DNA from: an uncultured Lachnospiraceae bacterium
Lineage (GTDB): Bacteria; Bacillota; Clostridia; Lachnospirales; Lachnospiraceae
NCBI GenBank assembly: GCA_910584945.1
Contig: CAJUDY010000017.1
Span: 6,524 to 70,523, forward strand
Length of the DNA stretch: 64,000 nt
Direction of reading: 5' to 3'
The notes under the pieces are model-generated. The model had not been told where the DNA came from and ran no database searches. It worked only from the letters and a program-made list of their open reading frames with translations. Of the stretch, positions 14,894 to 23,498 are shown piece by piece. Every line of letters begins with the position of its first letter. Position 1 is the stretch's first letter. A program made the position numbers and the translations under genes.

Positions 14894-16825
14894 TTATATT
14901 TCCTCTTGCACGACGCTGGGGAACAGAGACGTATCCGTATGGGGCAGGAAGCAGGCAGCCACGAATTCATCCATATAGCCCGGGTCCGTGCTGAGTTCCA
15001 TATAGGTCATATTATGGGAAAGGTCATATACCTTCTCCTCCGCCTGCCTGGAAAGTACCATATTGTAGGCGCCGGTCAGGGATGAGTTGCCAATATAGTG
15101 GAATTTTTCAATGTCAATATCCGGGAACATACCGATGGTCACGGCATTCTTCATATTAATGCCGCTTCCGATCCCGCCTGCCACATAGACATTCTCAATC
15201 ATGGACACATCGAAGTCCAGGGAGCGGATCATCGTACAGATCGCCGAGAAAATCGCACCCTTCGCACGGATGAAATTGTCAATATCCACTTCGTTGATCA
15301 CCACATCTTTATGACCTGCCGCATCTTCTTTAAACGCCAGTACATAACTGCCGATGCCGTATTCATCATGGCGCACTCTCTCGCCCTCCCGGATGAACTT
15401 GCCCTTGGGACTGATGATCCGGCAGCGGAACAGTTCCGCGATCACATCAATGATACCGGAACCGCACAGACCCACCGGCTTCTGGCCTTCGTCCCCCACG
15501 ATCCGGAAGGAGGGTTCCATAGTTTTCGCGTCAATGGTACAAGCCTCAATCGCTCCGTCCGTGGCGCGCATCCCGCAGCTGATGTCCCCACCTTCGAAAG
15601 CCGGGCCCGCGGAACATGCGCAGCTCATCATAAAGTCCGAGTTGCCGAACACGATCTCGCCGTTGGTTCCAAGGTCGATGAACAGATTGAATTCCGGCTT
15701 GTTCCAGATCATGCTGACCAGGGTGCCTGCCGTGATATCGCCGCCTACGTAGCTTCCAATGTTGGGAGCGATCACAATTCTGGCATCCGGGTGTACCTCA
15801 ATGCCCAGATCATAGGCGTGCAGATTGTCGGTCTCAAAAAATGCCGGAATATAAGGCTCCATGCGCAGCGGATCTGCATTCACGCCTGCGAACAGGTGAT
15901 TCATGGTCGTATTGGACGCCACGCACAGGTGATAGATCCGGTTTCCCTGAAGCTTTGCCGCGCGGCACATATTGTGAAGCATGGGATTGATCGTCTCATT
16001 GATGATTGCTCTCTGCAGTTTCTCCCGTCCGCCCTCTTTGGTGGACTCAATAATCCGGTTGATGACATCCGCACCGTAACGGATCTGTCCGTTCCCAGCA
16101 GATGCTTTTGCCAGCAGCTCCCCGGTTGCCATATCCAGGATCACAGCCGATACGGTGGTGGTACCGATATCGATGGCGGCTGCACAGATCCTCTGATCTG
16201 CAGGCGGCAGTACGTCATACACAAGAACGCCGTGCCCGTTCTTTTTACATACTGCGTTAACATGAAACTGGTTCTCCCGAAGCACATCCGGAAGCTTTTT
16301 TAAAACCTGATAAGTCAATTTTACTTTTTCCGCACCGGCAGCTGCCTGAATGGCCCAGATCAGCCGCTCGTTGTCCGGCATGGTATCATCCAGGGTCGGC
16401 TCTTCCATCTGAAGCTCCACCACAGAGAAATCATTCTCGAACGTGATCCCGGACTCTTCCACCTCTTTTTTTGCTCTATCAAAAATGGCAATCTCCTCTT
16501 TGGAACTTAAATCCGCCACCTTCATTCTGCTCTTGTAGGCAGACGCGATGTCGGGCACCATCACTTCCACATCACCAGTGATGGTACTGACGCAGGAAAG
16601 CCTCCATCCTTCCGCGAAGTCCTGATCCGAGATATGCCGTGTCTTCTCACTGTCTAACTCACCGCTTATAAATTTTACTCTACATTTTCCGCAGGAACCG
16701 TTGCCTGAACAAGGTGCGTCAATGGCCACATTGGCTTTGCGTGCCACCTCCAACAAGTTCTCACCAGATGTCACCGCAACCACTGTTGCGGTCCCGTCTT
16801 CAAATCTGAATGTTACGTTTGGCAT
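14894..16825 (-). CDS. acsV: Corrinoid activation/regeneration protein AcsV
   Basis: The 643-residue protein starts with a [2Fe-2S] ferredoxin domain (C39, C45, C48, C78), followed by a linker and a C-terminal ASKHA-type ATPase domain of the DUF4445 (RamA/RACo-like) group, with AAIDIGTTTVSAVI, DLGTNGEIVFGN and VAGGIGSGINMKNA. RACo-type proteins use ATP and a low-potential electron to return inactive Co(II) of the corrinoid iron-sulphur protein to Co(I). Its partner should be AcsC/AcsD. The 27-bp palindrome copy 3 lies 22 bases upstream of its start. Confidence 0.94.
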   Translation of the reverse strand: MPNVTFRFEDGTATVVAVTSGENLLEVARKANVAIDAPCSGNGSCGKCRVKFISGELDSEKTRHISDQDFAEGWRLSCVSTITGDVEVMVPDIASAYKSRMKVADLSSKEEIAIFDRAKKEVEESGITFENDFSVVELQMEEPTLDDTMPDNERLIWAIQAAAGAEKVKLTYQVLKKLPDVLRENQFHVNAVCKKNGHGVLVYDVLPPADQRICAAAIDIGTTTVSAVILDMATGELLAKASAGNGQIRYGADVINRIIESTKEGGREKLQRAIINETINPMLHNMCRAAKLQGNRIYHLCVASNTTMNHLFAGVNADPLRMEPYIPAFFETDNLHAYDLGIEVHPDARIVIAPNIGSYVGGDITAGTLVSMIWNKPEFNLFIDLGTNGEIVFGNSDFMMSCACSAGPAFEGGDISCGMRATDGAIEACTIDAKTMEPSFRIVGDEGQKPVGLCGSGIIDVIAELFRCRIISPKGKFIREGERVRHDEYGIGSYVLAFKEDAAGHKDVVINEVDIDNFIRAKGAIFSAICTMIRSLDFDVSMIENVYVAGGIGSGINMKNAVTIGMFPDIDIEKFHYIGNSSLTGAYNMVLSRQAEEKVYDLSHNMTYMELSTDPGYMDEFVAACFLPHTDTSLFPSVVQEEI

Positions 16826-16847
16826 AATTGTTAATCTCCATATTTTT

Positions 16848-16874
16848 GTAACTGTTCAGTATCTTCACAGTTAC
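16848..16874. repeat. Dispersed 27-bp palindrome, copy 3
   Basis: Perfect eight-base arms GTAACTGT and ACAGTTAC, with one change in the centre (TATC in place of TACC) from copy 1. It occupies the gap upstream of acsV. Confidence 0.85.
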
Positions 16875-16941
16875 ATATTTTTCTTCTAATACAGTCGGTT
16901 AACTGCGGATGTTCTTCAAAACACCGGCAGACCCGGTTACG

Positions 16942-17337
16942 TTAATACATATAACCCAAATACGAAACGATATAGCCCAAAATCATAAGCGCCGACAATG
17001 CCAGGCCGAGGATGGACAGGATGATGCTGACGATCGCCATGACTTTATGATCTTCTTTGACCAGCGCAATGATCGCGATCACCATTCCGATGATCCCGGT
17101 AATCACGGATATGAAGGGAAACCAGAAGAAAACCAACGTGACGATACTAAGCACCAGTGCCGCAACCGACAGATTATTCGCATTGCTCTGCCCCACTTCC
17201 CGAAGCACCACCTGGGAACTCCCGGGCGGATAGGGCGCCTGCCCGCCAGGCTGATAGGGCGGCGGATAAGAAGCTGATCCGCCAGCCTGCCCCGCATCTG
17301 TCTCACGCCATCTGGAATCATTGTTGTTGTAGTCCAT
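16942..17337 (-). CDS. Small proline-rich membrane protein in the acs cluster (DUF4190-like)
   Basis: The 131-residue product has a soluble Gly/Pro/Tyr-rich N-terminus (PPPYQPGGQAPYPPG) and then two hydrophobic segments (about 55-90 and 97-125) separated by a short charged loop (VKEDHKVM). The layout resembles DUF4190-type small membrane proteins. It lies between the corrinoid methyltransferase and AcsV genes, 16 bases after another membrane protein gene, both on the strand of the pathway. No acetogenesis function is known to me for such a protein; membrane tethering or stress roles are guesses. Confidence 0.7.
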   Translation of the reverse strand: MDYNNNDSRWRETDAGQAGGSASYPPPYQPGGQAPYPPGSSQVVLREVGQSNANNLSVAALVLSIVTLVFFWFPFISVITGIIGMVIAIIALVKEDHKVMAIVSIILSILGLALSALMILGYIVSYLGYMY

Positions 17338-17353
17338 ATGAATTCTCCTTTTG

Positions 17354-17842
17354 TCAGAAATAATTTACGGCTGCTGACAGCGTAAATGCCCAGTATCCCA
17401 GCATCGCCTGTACAATCACCCAGGCCAGGAAACACACAACCACCATTTTATACTTCCTGGAAATCGCATAATTGATATAAAAAGTGCCAAAACCCACGCC
17501 GACAATCACTCCCAGCGCAGCATTTACAAGCAGTCCCACAACCGCGCTGATTCCAACCAGCGCCCACACCCAGGCAGGCGTATTGGCCTGAATCGGCACA
17601 TAGGGTTCGCCGCTTCCAATATAAGTCCCGTTGATCGCCACATCCACTTTGGTGCCGATGGCAACCAGACGGATATCGCTTCCTGCGATCTCAATCGAAT
17701 AATCAATCACGTTGACAAACCAGTTCTGTGATTTCAGTTTATAGGTAGTTCCGTCCACAATCAACTTTAAGCCAAAACTGGCTTTATATACGATACTGTG
17801 CTCATTTCCGTACATATCCGTAAAAGCCCAGCTCTTTTTCAT
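17354..17842 (-). CDS. Membrane protein of unknown function in the acs cluster
   Basis: The 162-residue product has an N-terminal soluble part of about 85 residues with repeated beta-like strands (MKKSWAFTDMYGNEHSIVYK, LIVDGTTYKLKSQNWF), followed by three hydrophobic segments (about 88-105, 107-125 and 133-155). I recognise no family. With the proline-rich membrane protein it forms a two-gene insert between acsE and acsV. The genes share strand and tight spacing with the pathway, so cotranscription is likely, but a function in it is not shown. Confidence 0.65.
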   Translation of the reverse strand: MKKSWAFTDMYGNEHSIVYKASFGLKLIVDGTTYKLKSQNWFVNVIDYSIEIAGSDIRLVAIGTKVDVAINGTYIGSGEPYVPIQANTPAWVWALVGISAVVGLLVNAALGVIVGVGFGTFYINYAISRKYKMVVVCFLAWVIVQAMLGYWAFTLSAAVNYF

Positions 17843-17876
17843 TCCACTACACGCTCCTTACACTTCATTACAAATA

Positions 17877-17903
17877 CTGCCAGCATAATAAAAATGCCGG
17901 CAG
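17877..17903 (-). other. Intercistronic hairpin after acsE
   Basis: CTGCC and GGCAG (17877-17881, 17899-17903) with GCAT and ATGC inside form a stem with one mismatch around an AT-only loop. It has no T run on the minus strand. It may stabilise the acsE transcript end or lower expression of the two membrane protein genes. Confidence 0.6.
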
Positions 17904-17936
17904 TATATAATCTCACTTAATTACATCAATGCTTGC

Positions 17937-18722
17937 TTAGATCTCCAGATAGGAATCTGCATACAAAGTATTGTCCTTGATGATATCGCAGGACTTGATG
18001 GTCTCCATAAGACGCAGATCGTTCGGGTTCACGATTGCGGAGGTCAGACCACAGGTCATGCACATAGCAACCATTGCGGAATCCATAATCGGACGAATAT
18101 GTTTGGGCATACCGTTGGAGTTGTTGGAAAGTCCGCCAGTGGAGTTAAGACCCATGTCGGAAAGCATCTTGATGCACTCCAGAATCTGCATCTGCTTATC
18201 CTGCATACCTTTGATCACGAGGAACAGCGGATCAAACCACAGATCGGTCTCTTCCATACCGTGCTCCAGACCTCTCTCTAACATGGTCTGGCAGTACATC
18301 ATACGCTCGTCATTGTTTGCCGCAATGCCTTCGCCATTGCAAAGTGCGATAACGATGGCGTCGTTTGCCGCTGCCAGATCAATGTACTCGATTCTTCCTG
18401 CCGCATCCGCGGAGTTCACGATCGGTTTGCCTTTGGAGCGGTTGTAAACAGAGATACCTGCCTCGATGGCTGCTTTGTTCGCCGTATCCAGTGCCAACGG
18501 AACATTGTCGAACTCGCTCTGAAGAAGCTGAACAGCCCATTTCATCAACTCCGGTCCATCGTTCTCAGCCGGTCCGATATTCACATCCAGATAGGATGCG
18601 CCCGCATCCAGCTGCTGTTTTGCACGCTGAAGGATCGGCTGCGGATCTCTCTCCGTAAACGCTTTATTCACGGATGGAGCGGTTGCAGATAATCTTTCCC
18701 CAATAACAATGAATTTTCCCAT
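17937..18722 (-). CDS. acsE: Methyl-THF:corrinoid iron-sulphur protein methyltransferase AcsE
   Basis: The 261-residue TIM-barrel protein belongs to the pterin-binding family, with ASYLDVNIGPAENDG, PLALDTANKAAIEAGI and KPIVNSADAAGR as the pterin-contacting strands and GGLSNNSNGMP further on. It transfers the methyl group of methyl-THF to Co(I) of the AcsC/AcsD corrinoid protein, linking the two branches of the pathway. Length and motifs match the family. It follows acsC after a 69-base gap that contains a perfect hairpin. Confidence 0.97.
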   Translation of the reverse strand: MGKFIVIGERLSATAPSVNKAFTERDPQPILQRAKQQLDAGASYLDVNIGPAENDGPELMKWAVQLLQSEFDNVPLALDTANKAAIEAGISVYNRSKGKPIVNSADAAGRIEYIDLAAANDAIVIALCNGEGIAANNDERMMYCQTMLERGLEHGMEETDLWFDPLFLVIKGMQDKQMQILECIKMLSDMGLNSTGGLSNNSNGMPKHIRPIMDSAMVAMCMTCGLTSAIVNPNDLRLMETIKSCDIIKDNTLYADSYLEI

Positions 18723-18750
18723 ACTACTCTATTCTCCTTTTCCTTTTTCT

Positions 18751-18783
18751 ATCACCGGACCGCGAAAAATGCCGTCCGGTGAT
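18751..18783 (-). other. Intercistronic hairpin between acsC and acsE
   Basis: ATCACCGGAC (18751-18760) pairs with GTCCGGTGAT (18774-18783) over ten positions around a 13-base loop. On the minus strand no T run follows, so a processing or stability role is more likely than termination. Confidence 0.75.
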
Positions 18784-18791
18784 CCATTTGC

Positions 18792-20138
18792 TTAAATCTC
18801 GCCGCTTGCCTGAAGATCTTTCAGGAATTTCACAAGCTGAACTGCCTCGTTCGGAGCAACAATTACCTGCCATCCTTCCAGTTTTGCCTCGATATCGCCC
18901 TTCAGCACAGCAACCTTTCCAGGAATGATCAGTTTTCTGCACTTGATCTTCGGCTCCACTTCTTCCTTGATAAACTTGGACACGGAAGTAGAAGACAGTT
19001 TGCCTGCAGCCCAGGAAGTCAGAACGGAAAGTCCGCCTGCATCGCTGATCGCCAGATTACACGGCACACCGGAACGCTCCAGTTCTCCGGATACAACGAA
19101 GTAGGTAAGTGCGAAGTCAACGGTGGTCAGAACGACGGAATTCTCATCTCCGCCATTGATCGGATAAATGCCCGGCTCCACTTTCATCGGCTTCTGCGGA
19201 TCGGTGTAGACATTCTGTCTCAGTCCGAAGAGCGCAAGGCCTCTCGCATAGTTCATGGTATCCATAACGATGATGGAACCGTACTTCAGAATAAATACAG
19301 AAGCAAGCGCAATCTGCATTGCCTCATCATTCGGAGCCACTTTGGACAGATTCACGATGGACGGATATCCGAAGGTTCTGTCAGGATCTTTCGCCAGACA
19401 TGCGCGTCTTACCTGCACGGTCGTCGCGAAGGTCTCTTTGATCGTAGCGCCGGTGGTATCCAGAACCAGATCTTTGAATCCAAGCTTCTCGATGGCTGCG
19501 GTGGTATCATACAGCTCGTTGATGTCTGCGCCGGATACGCCCAGAACAACGCCTGCCCCTTTTGCGATCTCCACCATCTCCGCGTAGTTGGAAGCGTCTG
19601 CGCTGTTGATGATCGGCTTCTCATCCTTGCATACGTCCAGAGCTTTCTTAATCGCATCTGCATTCTTGCAGGACAGCACAAGAACCTTGCCTTTTCCGGT
19701 CGCTTTCTTTACTGTTTCCACGAATGCGTCCGCATCACCGTTGCACTCTATGTACACCATCTCTGCATGCATTCTCTCGCCGATACGGTCGTAATCTACC
19801 TTATTTGCTTCTGCAAGAGCCGCGTCCACATCCATATCCGGAGTGACATGCACTGCGAATCTGGGTTTGCTCACGAAGGTCTTCTCATGCCTTGCCAGTA
19901 CGGTCTCACCGCCCAGAGTATATTCTGCATCACCGGTACCGATCTTGACCGTCTTCATAGGCGGAGCGGTTGCCTCAGATAAGGTAGCCAGCGCCTCCTC
20001 GGACATATGCGGACACTTTGAGATCTCAACTGCTCCCTGTGCAACTTTCATGGAGAAAGCCATACAGGTGGGGCTTCCGCACTCTTTACAGTTTGTTTTC
20101 GGTGTTAATTTAAAAATGTCTAAACCTTTTAATGCCAT
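18792..20138 (-). CDS. acsC: Corrinoid iron-sulphur protein, large subunit AcsC
   Basis: The 448-residue protein starts with a [4Fe-4S] domain (C17, C20, C25, C42) in the family pattern TNCKECGSPTC, followed by a TIM barrel and a C-terminal cobalamin-binding domain with SDAGGLSVLTSWAAGKLS. The cluster feeds electrons to the cobalt, and the corrinoid carries the methyl group from AcsE to acetyl-CoA synthase. It works as a heterodimer with AcsD, whose gene lies 22 bases upstream. Confidence 0.97.
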   Translation of the reverse strand: MALKGLDIFKLTPKTNCKECGSPTCMAFSMKVAQGAVEISKCPHMSEEALATLSEATAPPMKTVKIGTGDAEYTLGGETVLARHEKTFVSKPRFAVHVTPDMDVDAALAEANKVDYDRIGERMHAEMVYIECNGDADAFVETVKKATGKGKVLVLSCKNADAIKKALDVCKDEKPIINSADASNYAEMVEIAKGAGVVLGVSGADINELYDTTAAIEKLGFKDLVLDTTGATIKETFATTVQVRRACLAKDPDRTFGYPSIVNLSKVAPNDEAMQIALASVFILKYGSIIVMDTMNYARGLALFGLRQNVYTDPQKPMKVEPGIYPINGGDENSVVLTTVDFALTYFVVSGELERSGVPCNLAISDAGGLSVLTSWAAGKLSSTSVSKFIKEEVEPKIKCRKLIIPGKVAVLKGDIEAKLEGWQVIVAPNEAVQLVKFLKDLQASGEI

Positions 20139-20160
20139 TGTATTTTCCTCCTTCCCACGA

Positions 20161-21102
20161 TTACATCAGTTCTTTGATCATTTTAGAAATGGTTGCAACG
20201 GAAGTCGGATGTTTCAGAATGACTGCGTTGGAACCGGAAGCCAGTACAGAAGCGGCCGTGGACACTTCCATGCCTACGCCGCGGGCTTCCTGATCGCCCC
20301 ACTCCGGCATATCTTCTTCAGAAGCCATCGCCTCTTTTACATTCCATGCCTCGTCAGCAATCGGGGTAATGATCGGCATCTGTAACTGTTTGTCGTCCTG
20401 GGACAGCGCTGCAGCTTTGATACGGTCCATGGTGGACACCACATACTCAAAGCCATAGCCTACGGTTGCGGTACCAACGTTCATGACGATGTTGGCCGGA
20501 GCAACGCCCAGCTGGGAGATCAATACATTAAGCTGTTTTGCAAGGTTGATATCGACTGCGGACTCCGCGCCGACCTTCTGGTTGTATGCAAGGCCTGCAG
20601 CTGCACCGATACCTTTGTAGTCTTCTTCTTTTGCCGCAAGGATGATGGCGTTCTTTCCCTGTGCAACTTCGGAAGCTTTGGTCAGAAGCTCTGCATCTTT
20701 TGCCACGTTCTTGCAGCCTGCAATTACCAGAGGTACATCAATGGCGTCAACCACTTCTCTGAGAACTGCCATGCAGTCTTCCACGGACTTGTCCTCGCCA
20801 TTGGGATCTGCTCCCTCAAGCTTCAGACATACAAAGTCTGCGCCCGGCATCGCCGCTGCTTTTTTCGCGATATCCGCCATGGTGGTGCATCCTTCGTAAT
20901 ATGCTTTCACACCTGCCGGCTCATTCTCCAGACCAAGGTCCGTGATCATAACACCGACTTTGGGTGAATTCTCGATCGGAGCGTCAAAGGTATAGAACGG
21001 TAATACGTTCTCGCCGCCGATCTTGACCGCTTTCTCGCCGCAACCGAATTCGACTGCGCCTATGGAAGCATTGAATTTTCCTGATTTTCCATTGAATGGC
21101 AT
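20161..21102 (-). CDS. acsD: Corrinoid iron-sulphur protein, small subunit AcsD
   Basis: The 313-residue TIM-barrel protein matches AcsD in length and in motifs such as VGVMITDLGLENEP, GADFVCLKLEGADPNG and NIVMNVGTATVGYGFEYVVSTMDRIK. It pairs with AcsC and helps hold the corrinoid. It is first in the acsD-acsC-acsE group, with its own promoter-like element in a 241-base gap after acsB. Confidence 0.97.
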   Translation of the reverse strand: MPFNGKSGKFNASIGAVEFGCGEKAVKIGGENVLPFYTFDAPIENSPKVGVMITDLGLENEPAGVKAYYEGCTTMADIAKKAAAMPGADFVCLKLEGADPNGEDKSVEDCMAVLREVVDAIDVPLVIAGCKNVAKDAELLTKASEVAQGKNAIILAAKEEDYKGIGAAAGLAYNQKVGAESAVDINLAKQLNVLISQLGVAPANIVMNVGTATVGYGFEYVVSTMDRIKAAALSQDDKQLQMPIITPIADEAWNVKEAMASEEDMPEWGDQEARGVGMEVSTAASVLASGSNAVILKHPTSVATISKMIKELM

Positions 21103-21179
21103 TGGGTATATCCTCCTTAATTATGTAAAGTCTATCCGGTCAGCACCGACATGTGCGGCCGGTTCTTCCGAACAGTAAT

Positions 21180-21185
21180 ATTATA
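21180..21185 (-). promoter_or_regulatory. Extended -10 promoter element for acsD-acsC-acsE
   Basis: The minus strand reads TGGTATAAT, an extended -10 box with a weak T-rich -35 region 17-18 bases upstream, and lies 78 bases before acsD. A terminator-like hairpin sits just upstream at 21228, so the acsDCE group probably has its own start in addition to read-through. Confidence 0.6.
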
Positions 21186-21223
21186 CCATAAAAACTCCCA
21201 TAAGAAAAGCTTTTATGCATTCC

Positions 21224-21255
21224 AAAAGGGCAACCCTGTAAAAAACAGGGCGCCC
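21224..21255 (-). terminator. Terminator-like hairpin between acsB and acsD
   Basis: CCCTGT and ACAGGG (21234-21239, 21245-21250) form the upper stem and GGGC/GCCC the lower stem. The minus strand continues with TTTT (21224-21227). It may give partial termination between acsB and the corrinoid protein genes. Confidence 0.65.
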
Positions 21256-21294
21256 CGATGGATAACCGAACGCTGCTTAAGACCCCAGAGCGCT

Positions 21295-21317
21295 CCGGGC
21301 CTTCCACAGAGGCCCGG
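21295..21317 (-). other. GC-rich hairpin directly after acsB
   Basis: CCGGGCCT (21295-21302) pairs perfectly with AGGCCCGG (21310-21317). It lies 26 bases after the acsB stop and has no T run. Together with the following T-rich hairpin it forms a tandem pair. Confidence 0.65.
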
Positions 21318-21343
21318 GAGTCTTACACACAGCTTTCGGAATC

Positions 21344-23473
21344 TTACATAAGCGGCTCCAGATTCAGTGCCGGATGTCCCTTTTCGGTCAGGAACGTAAG
21401 CAGAGTCTCCGGGTCGGTTGCGATGGTCTCGTCACCGATCATATCTGTGAAGTTGTCGATGTCATAGACTTCTTTTGCAGCTTTGTTCAGTCTGTCTGCT
21501 ACGGTCTCTTTCAGATCCTTCGGCATCCATACAATACGCTCGAATCCGCCCTCTGCCTTCATGAACTTCTTGGAAGCGATGAAGTGTTTGCCGTGGCCCA
21601 TGAAACCAGGTGTCTGCACGCCGCCGCCGGTCATGGAAGCCAGCTCACCGAAGGTCATGCCAAGAGGAGTCATGCCTGCGTACTCACGGTTGGTAATCGC
21701 CACACCGTTGGACATCGGCTCGATACCGCAGATACACTCGAAGCATCCGCAGGAGGTCATGGGATCTTCCATGATGGAGTACAGGGTCACATGCTCCAGA
21801 GCGCCTTGGGAGAATTTCGCAACTGCTTCGTCCACGTCCTCGTAACGTCCGAGGTTCTCGTCGATGACTCTTTCCTTGGTGATCACCTGGCACGGTCCCT
21901 GCGGGTCAAGCTCGTTGGTTGCTTTCGCATCCAGCCACGATACAGCGCCGCAAAGTCCAAGTCTCTCCGGGGTTACCACGCATACGTGGCTCGGGGAGAA
22001 TGCCTGGCACATGATACAGCTGTAGTATACCGGAACTGCCTCGTCGGTCAGAGTAGTCAGACGCTCGTCACGGCGGTCATAAGCCGGGATTGCCAGCTCA
22101 TGGCGAAGTTTCGTACACTCTGCATCATCAGTGATGATGGTCACTGCACATTTATCTACAACCGCATCAAACTCGTTCTTAATATTCGCATACAGAACTT
22201 CAGCCAGATCCTTCGCACGGAAACCAGCCTCGAAGGTCGCTTTGCTGACACGGATACGGATCATGTCGCGCTGTCCGGTGTGCATCATACCTTCAATGCA
22301 GTTCAGGTAGCTGTGGAACTTACGCTCAAACACCGGCTCGAAGTCGGACTGCATATTCTTTCCTGCCACGTCTACAATATAGGAGATCGCATTCTTGCTG
22401 CCAACCTCGAACTCGTCGAAGTCTTTACCGATCAGAGTGAACTTGTGATCTTCTACTGCAGTCAGTTCTTTGGTCTGTACCAGCTCGAAACAGTCTTTTC
22501 TGGAGCCGTCAAACTCGATCTGCATGTCGCCCTTACGAATAATCTCGCCCTCGAATGCGGACGCGAAGGATACCGGGATGTCGATCTTCGTGATCTTGAT
22601 CTTGATATCACGCGCTTCGAGAGAAGTAGCGTTGAATTTGTCCACATCCTCCTGAACAATCAGGCTCTTCGGTACGCGGAAAATGTTCTCGGTCTCGTTG
22701 GTCACAACCGGGAAACCAAGCGCGATTGCGCCTGCGCCGCATGCCACGATCACGTCGTCCAGCGGTTTGAATGCGTTGACGAATGCCGGTACACGCTCGA
22801 AGGTGTACTTCATCAGGTTTGCAGCATCGCCCGGCGTTACGTTACCGAAGATCAAAGCCGCACGAAGTGCAACGGATACTACATGGATCACAGAGGTCAC
22901 GTCCTTGCCAAGGGGCACGATACGCACTGCATAGCCCATGTTCAGACCAGCTTCCACGCACTGGTCGATGACGCCGCCTACCAGAGTCACCAGGATACCC
23001 TGTGCCTGATAGCTCTTCACCAGAGCAACTGCGTCTTCTTTGGTCGGAGCGCTTCCAAGGATAACCGCCACGCCCGGGATATCGCCGGTAACCAGCGGCA
23101 CGCCCAGCTCACGGATGGTAGCATCTGCCAGATGTCCGTAAAGGGGCTCTTCGTACGGAGTTGCTCCGTCGATATATTTCAGTACTTCGATAAACTCTGC
23201 GCAGAGAGCCGTGGCAACACCGCTCATGAACGCATCGTTCAGTCTCTTTTCTCTGGTCATGAGCGTCTTGACAACGCCGAGAGCGGTCTTTAACTCACCC
23301 AGGTTGGCAACTTTTGTTCCAGTCACTGCGTAATAGCAGGGCAGGCTGTATGCTGTATGCGGGAAAGCTACCGCCTTGTCAGCACCATGCTCTGCGATGG
23401 CTTTGTCGATAGCAGCCTCAGTCAGACCATAGACTGCGTCGTTTCCGCCGAATACTCTATCAAATAATGTCAC
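21344..23473 (-). CDS. acsB: Acetyl-CoA synthase (CODH/ACS alpha subunit) AcsB
   Basis: The 709-residue protein carries the complete A-cluster ligand set: C486, C489, C498 and C508 in SCIMCQAFSPSHVCV and GLCGA, plus C575 and C577 in TSCGCFEC. Their spacing equals that of the Moorella enzyme shifted by 20 residues. It condenses the methyl group from the corrinoid protein, CO from AcsA and CoA to acetyl-CoA. The N-terminal part is the domain that docks to AcsA. It is next to a Ni-insertion ATPase gene. Length is near that of the family. Confidence 0.98.
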   Translation of the reverse strand: MTLFDRVFGGNDAVYGLTEAAIDKAIAEHGADKAVAFPHTAYSLPCYYAVTGTKVANLGELKTALGVVKTLMTREKRLNDAFMSGVATALCAEFIEVLKYIDGATPYEEPLYGHLADATIRELGVPLVTGDIPGVAVILGSAPTKEDAVALVKSYQAQGILVTLVGGVIDQCVEAGLNMGYAVRIVPLGKDVTSVIHVVSVALRAALIFGNVTPGDAANLMKYTFERVPAFVNAFKPLDDVIVACGAGAIALGFPVVTNETENIFRVPKSLIVQEDVDKFNATSLEARDIKIKITKIDIPVSFASAFEGEIIRKGDMQIEFDGSRKDCFELVQTKELTAVEDHKFTLIGKDFDEFEVGSKNAISYIVDVAGKNMQSDFEPVFERKFHSYLNCIEGMMHTGQRDMIRIRVSKATFEAGFRAKDLAEVLYANIKNEFDAVVDKCAVTIITDDAECTKLRHELAIPAYDRRDERLTTLTDEAVPVYYSCIMCQAFSPSHVCVVTPERLGLCGAVSWLDAKATNELDPQGPCQVITKERVIDENLGRYEDVDEAVAKFSQGALEHVTLYSIMEDPMTSCGCFECICGIEPMSNGVAITNREYAGMTPLGMTFGELASMTGGGVQTPGFMGHGKHFIASKKFMKAEGGFERIVWMPKDLKETVADRLNKAAKEVYDIDNFTDMIGDETIATDPETLLTFLTEKGHPALNLEPLM

Positions 23474-23498
23474 GGTATTATACCTCCAAATTTAAAAA

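Noticed and set aside
15098..16303. A 401-codon plus-strand frame opposite acsV
   Set aside because: Antisense to a fully conserved acsV with intact motifs; composition is that of complemented coding sequence.
21374..23293. A 639-codon open frame on the plus strand opposite acsB
   Set aside because: It is exactly antisense to acsB codons, has Cys/His-rich low-sense content and no ribosome site. It is a shadow of acsB codon bias.
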